NCBI GenBank assembly: GCA_003641405.1
Contig: QNAF01000097.1
Span: forward strand, 1-8,888
Direction: 5' to 3'
DNA length: 8,888 bases
Source: Candidatus Zixiibacteriota bacterium
GTDB lineage: Bacteria; Zixibacteria; MSB-5A5; GN15; FEB-12
Positions 6,912 to 8,888 of the stretch are shown piece after piece. Under the pieces are notes generated by a model. The model searched no databases. It had not been told where the DNA came from and worked only from the letters and a program-made list of their open reading frames with translations. A program made the position numbers and the translations under genes. Position 1 is the stretch's first letter, and each line of letters starts with the position of its first letter.

Positions 6912-6960
6912 TTATTGCATCAAGTCGGTTGTGGTCTTATCTTATTGCATTAGTCGTGGT
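6912..6960. repeat. Imperfect tandem direct repeat upstream of smg
   Basis: TTATTGCAT occurs at 6912-6920 and 6942-6950, exactly 30 bases apart. Each copy is followed by a related tail: AGTCG plus TGGT, with five bases fewer in the second copy. It overlaps the promoter candidate and ends ten bases before the Smg ATG. It may be a small duplication or a pair of binding sites. Confidence 0.5.
6915..6943 (+). promoter_or_regulatory. Possible promoter for smg-coaBC
   Basis: TTGCAT (6915-6920), a 17-base spacer and TATCTT (6938-6943) match a sigma-70-like layout with three of six and four of six consensus bases. Transcription would start near 6950, about 20 bases before the Smg start and upstream of GAGGA (6965-6969). 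The match is weak; the placement and the AT-rich local sequence are the main support. Confidence 0.25.
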
Positions 6961-6969
6961 TAGTGAGGA

Positions 6970-7449
6970 ATGTCTGTGGATTCGCGTATTCTTGAAATTG
7001 TATTCTACCTGATGGATCATTTCCAGGAGAGTGACGATCAACTCTCCGGTATCTCCGAGTTCTCATCTGATCTGCAAAGCATTGGGTATTCCGAAGAAGA
7101 GATATCCACTGCCTATAACTGGATTCTCGATCATCTCGCAACTCCGGGCGAGAGCCTGTACTCGGCTTTCCCTGATTGTGCCGGTGCAAATCGTATTCTT
7201 ACAGACCTTGAGCGGGCAAGGCTCACTCCGGGTGCTTACGGATTTCTTCTGCGGCTGTTTAACCTGGGAGTGATTGACGCCGAGAGACAGGAGATGATTC
7301 TTGACCGCTTGGGGCTGATCGGGCCAAGTCTTATCACGGCTGAACAGGTCAAGCTGGTTGCTTCAGCAGTAATTTTCAATGAACGCGGCGAAAGTGGCCA
7401 GGCTCTGTCACTGGACACTGAGGCAGATTTCTCCACTCAAGTAAACTAA
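6970..7449 (+). CDS. smg: Smg-like DUF494 family protein
   Basis: The 159-residue product matches the Smg/DUF494 family, whose function is not established. Recognisable parts are the N-terminal ILEIVFYLMDHF (residues 7-18), LQSIGYSEEEISTAYNWI (35-52), RLTPGAYGFLLRLFNLGVID (84-103), RQEMILDRLG (106-115) and ITAEQVKLVASAVIFNE (122-138). The length fits the family. The C-terminus differs from proteobacterial Smg: the Trp of the usual LKWVVLMVLF segment and the final AYAWLEDL-like stretch are missing. The ATG at 6970 sits only one base after GAGG, whereas the GTG at 6976 (two codons in) would be six bases after GAGGA (6965-6969), so the true start may be that GTG. In many proteobacteria smg lies near dprA and topA; here it is one base upstream of coaBC. 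Confidence 0.85.
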   Translation: MSVDSRILEIVFYLMDHFQESDDQLSGISEFSSDLQSIGYSEEEISTAYNWILDHLATPGESLYSAFPDCAGANRILTDLERARLTPGAYGFLLRLFNLGVIDAERQEMILDRLGLIGPSLITAEQVKLVASAVIFNERGESGQALSLDTEADFSTQVN

Positions 7450-7450
7450 A

Positions 7451-8653
7451 ATGCTCTTGCAAGGCAGGAAAGTACTTGTCGGTCTGACTGGGGGCATTGC
7501 CTGCTACAAAGTCCCGTATCTCATCCGTGATCTGATTCGTGAGGGGGCGGAAGTTCGCGTCGTGATGACTGCCGCCGCAACCAAGTTCATAACTCCCTTG
7601 ACAATGGAAACCGTCTCGGCCAATCCCGTGGCTATTGAGATGTTCCCTGGAGATAGATTCGTCGGCACGCAGCACATTGATCTTGCCAAGTGGCCCGATC
7701 TGGTAGTTGTGGCGCCTGCCACCGCCAATTTCCTCGGTAAGGTTGCTTCCGGTATCTGCGACGATCTCCTTACGACTATCATCTGTGCCACACCGAGTCC
7801 GGTGATCGTGGCACCGGCCATGAACCCGCAGATGTGGAAACATCCATCGACCCAGAGGAACGCAGCCTACCTGGGAGAGATAGGGTATCAGTTTGTTGGC
7901 CCTGCCGAGGGCGAGATGGCCTGCAACGAGAGCGGTCTTGGTCGAATGGTGGAGCCATCAGAACTGTTGGAGGTTATCAAAGTTCACTTCGGCGCTAACC
8001 GAAAAAAAAAAGCTCTAACTGATAGACGAATACTGATTACCGCCGGTCCCTGCCGTGAGCCGATTGATCCCGTACGCTACATCTCCAACAGATCTTCAGG
8101 CAAGATGGGGTTTGCGCTGGCTTCGGCTGCGATAGCGATGGGTGCTAAGGTGGCTCTGGTTTCCGGGCCGACTTCGCTCACTCCACCGCAAGGAGTCGAG
8201 TACATTCCGGTCGAAACAACCGAGCAGATGTACAAAGCTGTCTCAAAACGGTTTCCCAGGTTGCATTGTTTGATAATGGCTGCTGCGCCCGCCGATTTCA
8301 CACCTCAAGCTGTTGCCGACTCCAAGATCAAGAAGGGGAAAGCCGGTCTGAAGCTCGATCTCAAGCCTGCGGTCGATATTCTCAGAACCCTTGCTGAGAG
8401 AAAGAAGGGACAACTGCTGGTTGGGTTTGCACTTGAAACGGACAATCTTGTAGCCAATGCTCGCAAGAAGCTGAAAGAGAAGAACCTGGACCTGATCGTA
8501 CTCAACTCTCCTCTTGACGATAACTCTGCCTTCGATTCACCCTCCAACAAAGTTACCCTGATTCGTTCCGATAGAAAACCGGAAGCATGGCCGTTGATGG
8601 CCAAGGAAGACGTCGCACGCAAACTGCTTGAAAAGGTTGCCGGTATGCTGTAG
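7451..8653 (+). CDS. coaBC: Bifunctional phosphopantothenoylcysteine decarboxylase / phosphopantothenate-cysteine ligase
   Basis: CoaBC (also called Dfp) performs two successive steps of coenzyme A synthesis: CoaB joins cysteine to 4'-phosphopantothenate using CTP, and the FMN-dependent CoaC domain decarboxylates the product. The CoaC domain (residues 1-180) shows GLTGGIACYK (11-20), the active His75 in HIDLAKWPDLVVVAPATA, the PAMNPQMW clamp (122-129), and Cys158 in GEMACNESGLGRM. The CoaB domain (191-400) shows ILITAGPCREPIDPVRYISN (194-213) with Asn213, SSGKMGFALA, AAAPADFTP (277-285) and the Lys-rich KIKKGK (292-297) that holds the conserved lysine. Thr in the usual TAGPTREP is Cys201 here. 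The length (400) is typical of fused CoaBC. The ATG is one base after the smg stop, with no clear ribosome binding site, suggesting coupled translation. A ten-A run falls in the inter-domain linker. Confidence 0.96.
   Translation: MLLQGRKVLVGLTGGIACYKVPYLIRDLIREGAEVRVVMTAAATKFITPLTMETVSANPVAIEMFPGDRFVGTQHIDLAKWPDLVVVAPATANFLGKVASGICDDLLTTIICATPSPVIVAPAMNPQMWKHPSTQRNAAYLGEIGYQFVGPAEGEMACNESGLGRMVEPSELLEVIKVHFGANRKKKALTDRRILITAGPCREPIDPVRYISNRSSGKMGFALASAAIAMGAKVALVSGPTSLTPPQGVEYIPVETTEQMYKAVSKRFPRLHCLIMAAAPADFTPQAVADSKIKKGKAGLKLDLKPAVDILRTLAERKKGQLLVGFALETDNLVANARKKLKEKNLDLIVLNSPLDDNSAFDSPSNKVTLIRSDRKPEAWPLMAKEDVARKLLEKVAGML
8002..8011 (+). other. Ten-A homopolymer in the CoaC/CoaB linker (possible slippage site)
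   Basis: The run encodes the end of Arg184 and Lys185-187, exactly between the two catalytic domains. With one extra A the frame reads AGC TCT AAC TGA; with one A fewer it reads AAG CTC TAA. Both give an immediate stop and a CoaC-only protein of about 188-190 residues. Runs of nine or more A are known substrates for RNA polymerase slippage. Whether slippage occurs here is not shown. Confidence 0.35.
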
Positions 8654-8718
8654 ATTACCTGACAGATTGTTGAAGAACACAGAACGGATAATGAAATTGC
8701 AACTACATCATGTAACCC

Positions 8719-8772
8719 GTCATTCCTGCCCCACTCTGTCATTCCTACCCCCACTCTGTCATTCCCGCGAAG
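8719..8772. repeat. Three tandem GTCATTCC-type repeat units
   Basis: Units begin at 8719, 8738 and 8758. The first two read GTCATTCCTGCCCCACTCT and, with two differences (one substitution and one added C), GTCATTCCTACCCCCACTCT. The third begins GTCATTCCCGCGAAG and is the left half of the palindrome interrupted by the small element at 8773-8853. GTCATTCCCGC-type palindromes are common dispersed repeats in bacterial intergenic DNA. The 65 bases between the coaBC stop and the first unit show nothing recognisable, and no terminator with a T-run. Confidence 0.7.
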
Positions 8773-8865
8773 GGGCTTGTTGAAAAAGTCACTGCTTCCA
8801 AATGTTCATGCTCGAGCGACGCCACCACATGCGGACGGTTTATCAACAAGCCCGAAGGCGGGAAT
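8761..8865. repeat. Interrupted ATTCCCGC palindrome hosting an insertion
   Basis: ATTCCCGC (8761-8768) is the exact reverse complement of GCGGGAAT (8858-8865). Removing 8773-8853 and one GAAG restores ATTCCCGC-GAAG-GCGGGAAT, a perfect 8-bp stem with a 4-base loop and the common form of this dispersed repeat. The palindrome therefore appears to have been split at its loop. Confidence 0.7.
8773..8853. mobile_element. MITE-like 81-bp element with terminal inverted repeats
   Basis: The left end GGGCTTGTTGAAAAA (8773-8787) matches the reverse complement of the right end (8839-8853) at 14 of 15 positions. GAAG flanks it on both sides (8769-8772 and 8854-8857), consistent with a 4-base target duplication; end ambiguity also allows five bases. 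A GCTCGAGC palindrome (8810-8817) sits near its centre, so a single strand could fold back. It has no coding capacity and would depend on a transposase supplied elsewhere. I cannot assign the parent insertion sequence family. Confidence 0.6.
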
Positions 8866-8888
8866 CCATATGGATCAACGAGTTACTG

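Larger units (their letters stand above)
6693..6969. other. Intergenic stretch without a convincing gene
   Basis: These 277 bases separate the lipoprotein from the Smg gene. They hold a hairpin-forming repeat-like stretch (6814-6852), an imperfect direct repeat (6912-6960) and a weak promoter candidate (6915-6943). A 73-codon plus-strand frame (6791-7012) and one on the minus strand (6655-6876) cross it. Neither resembles a known protein, and the plus-strand one would overlap the Smg start out of frame, so both look like chance. No terminator with a T-run follows the lipoprotein. Confidence 0.5.

Noticed and set aside
6791..7012. 73-codon plus-strand frame in the gap before smg
   Set aside because: It crosses a hairpin repeat, has no recognisable domain and overlaps the well-supported Smg start out of frame.
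8719..8865. CRISPR array in the right-hand repeats
   Set aside because: The units are adjacent without unique spacers of regular length, and the rest is explained by an interrupted palindrome.

Overview
This window looks like a chromosomal stretch from an uncultured or little-studied bacterium of moderate GC content. It is mostly housekeeping metabolism, bordered on both sides by repeat and mobile-element debris. The inclusion of a Calx-beta plus cytochrome-c-like lipoprotein, a PurN with the long GGKGMYG loop, a long-form PurC and dispersed palindromes of the GTCATTCCCGC and CTTCGACAAGCTCAG types suggests the FCB or a neighbouring group (for example candidate Zixibacteria). That placement is inference only, because no rRNA or other decisive marker is present.

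Layout. 1-102 is the 3' end of an IS110-type transposase, followed by palindromic intergenic repeats (136-249). A family 2 glycosyltransferase lies on the minus strand (255-1115). Diverging from it are an alpha/beta hydrolase (1245-2030) and an unrecognised two-helix membrane protein (2030-2605) that share a TGATG overlap. After a 186-base gap with two small hairpins comes a tight purine block, purN-purC-purH (2792-5874), with a 20-base purN/purC overlap and a 1-base purC/purH gap. A lipoprotein with a Calx-beta domain and a cytochrome-c-like domain follows (5916-6692). After a 277-base gap containing repeats come a DUF494/Smg protein (6970-7449) and, one base later, bifunctional coaBC (7451-8653). 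The last 235 bases are repeats.

How the genes work together. PurN makes formylglycinamide ribonucleotide, PurC adds aspartate to CAIR, and PurH performs the last two steps to IMP, so the cluster covers the middle and end of de novo purine synthesis. CoaBC carries out the two central steps of coenzyme A synthesis. The other genes have no evident link to these pathways.

No complete undescribed system is evident. The best second-look items are: (a) an 81-bp MITE-like element inserted in the loop of an ATTCCCGC palindrome with an apparent GAAG target duplication; (b) a ten-A run exactly at the CoaC/CoaB junction, where either frameshift meets a stop within a few codons; (c) an atypical CX4CH heme-type motif in the lipoprotein; and (d) an IS110-type end abutting palindromic repeats.
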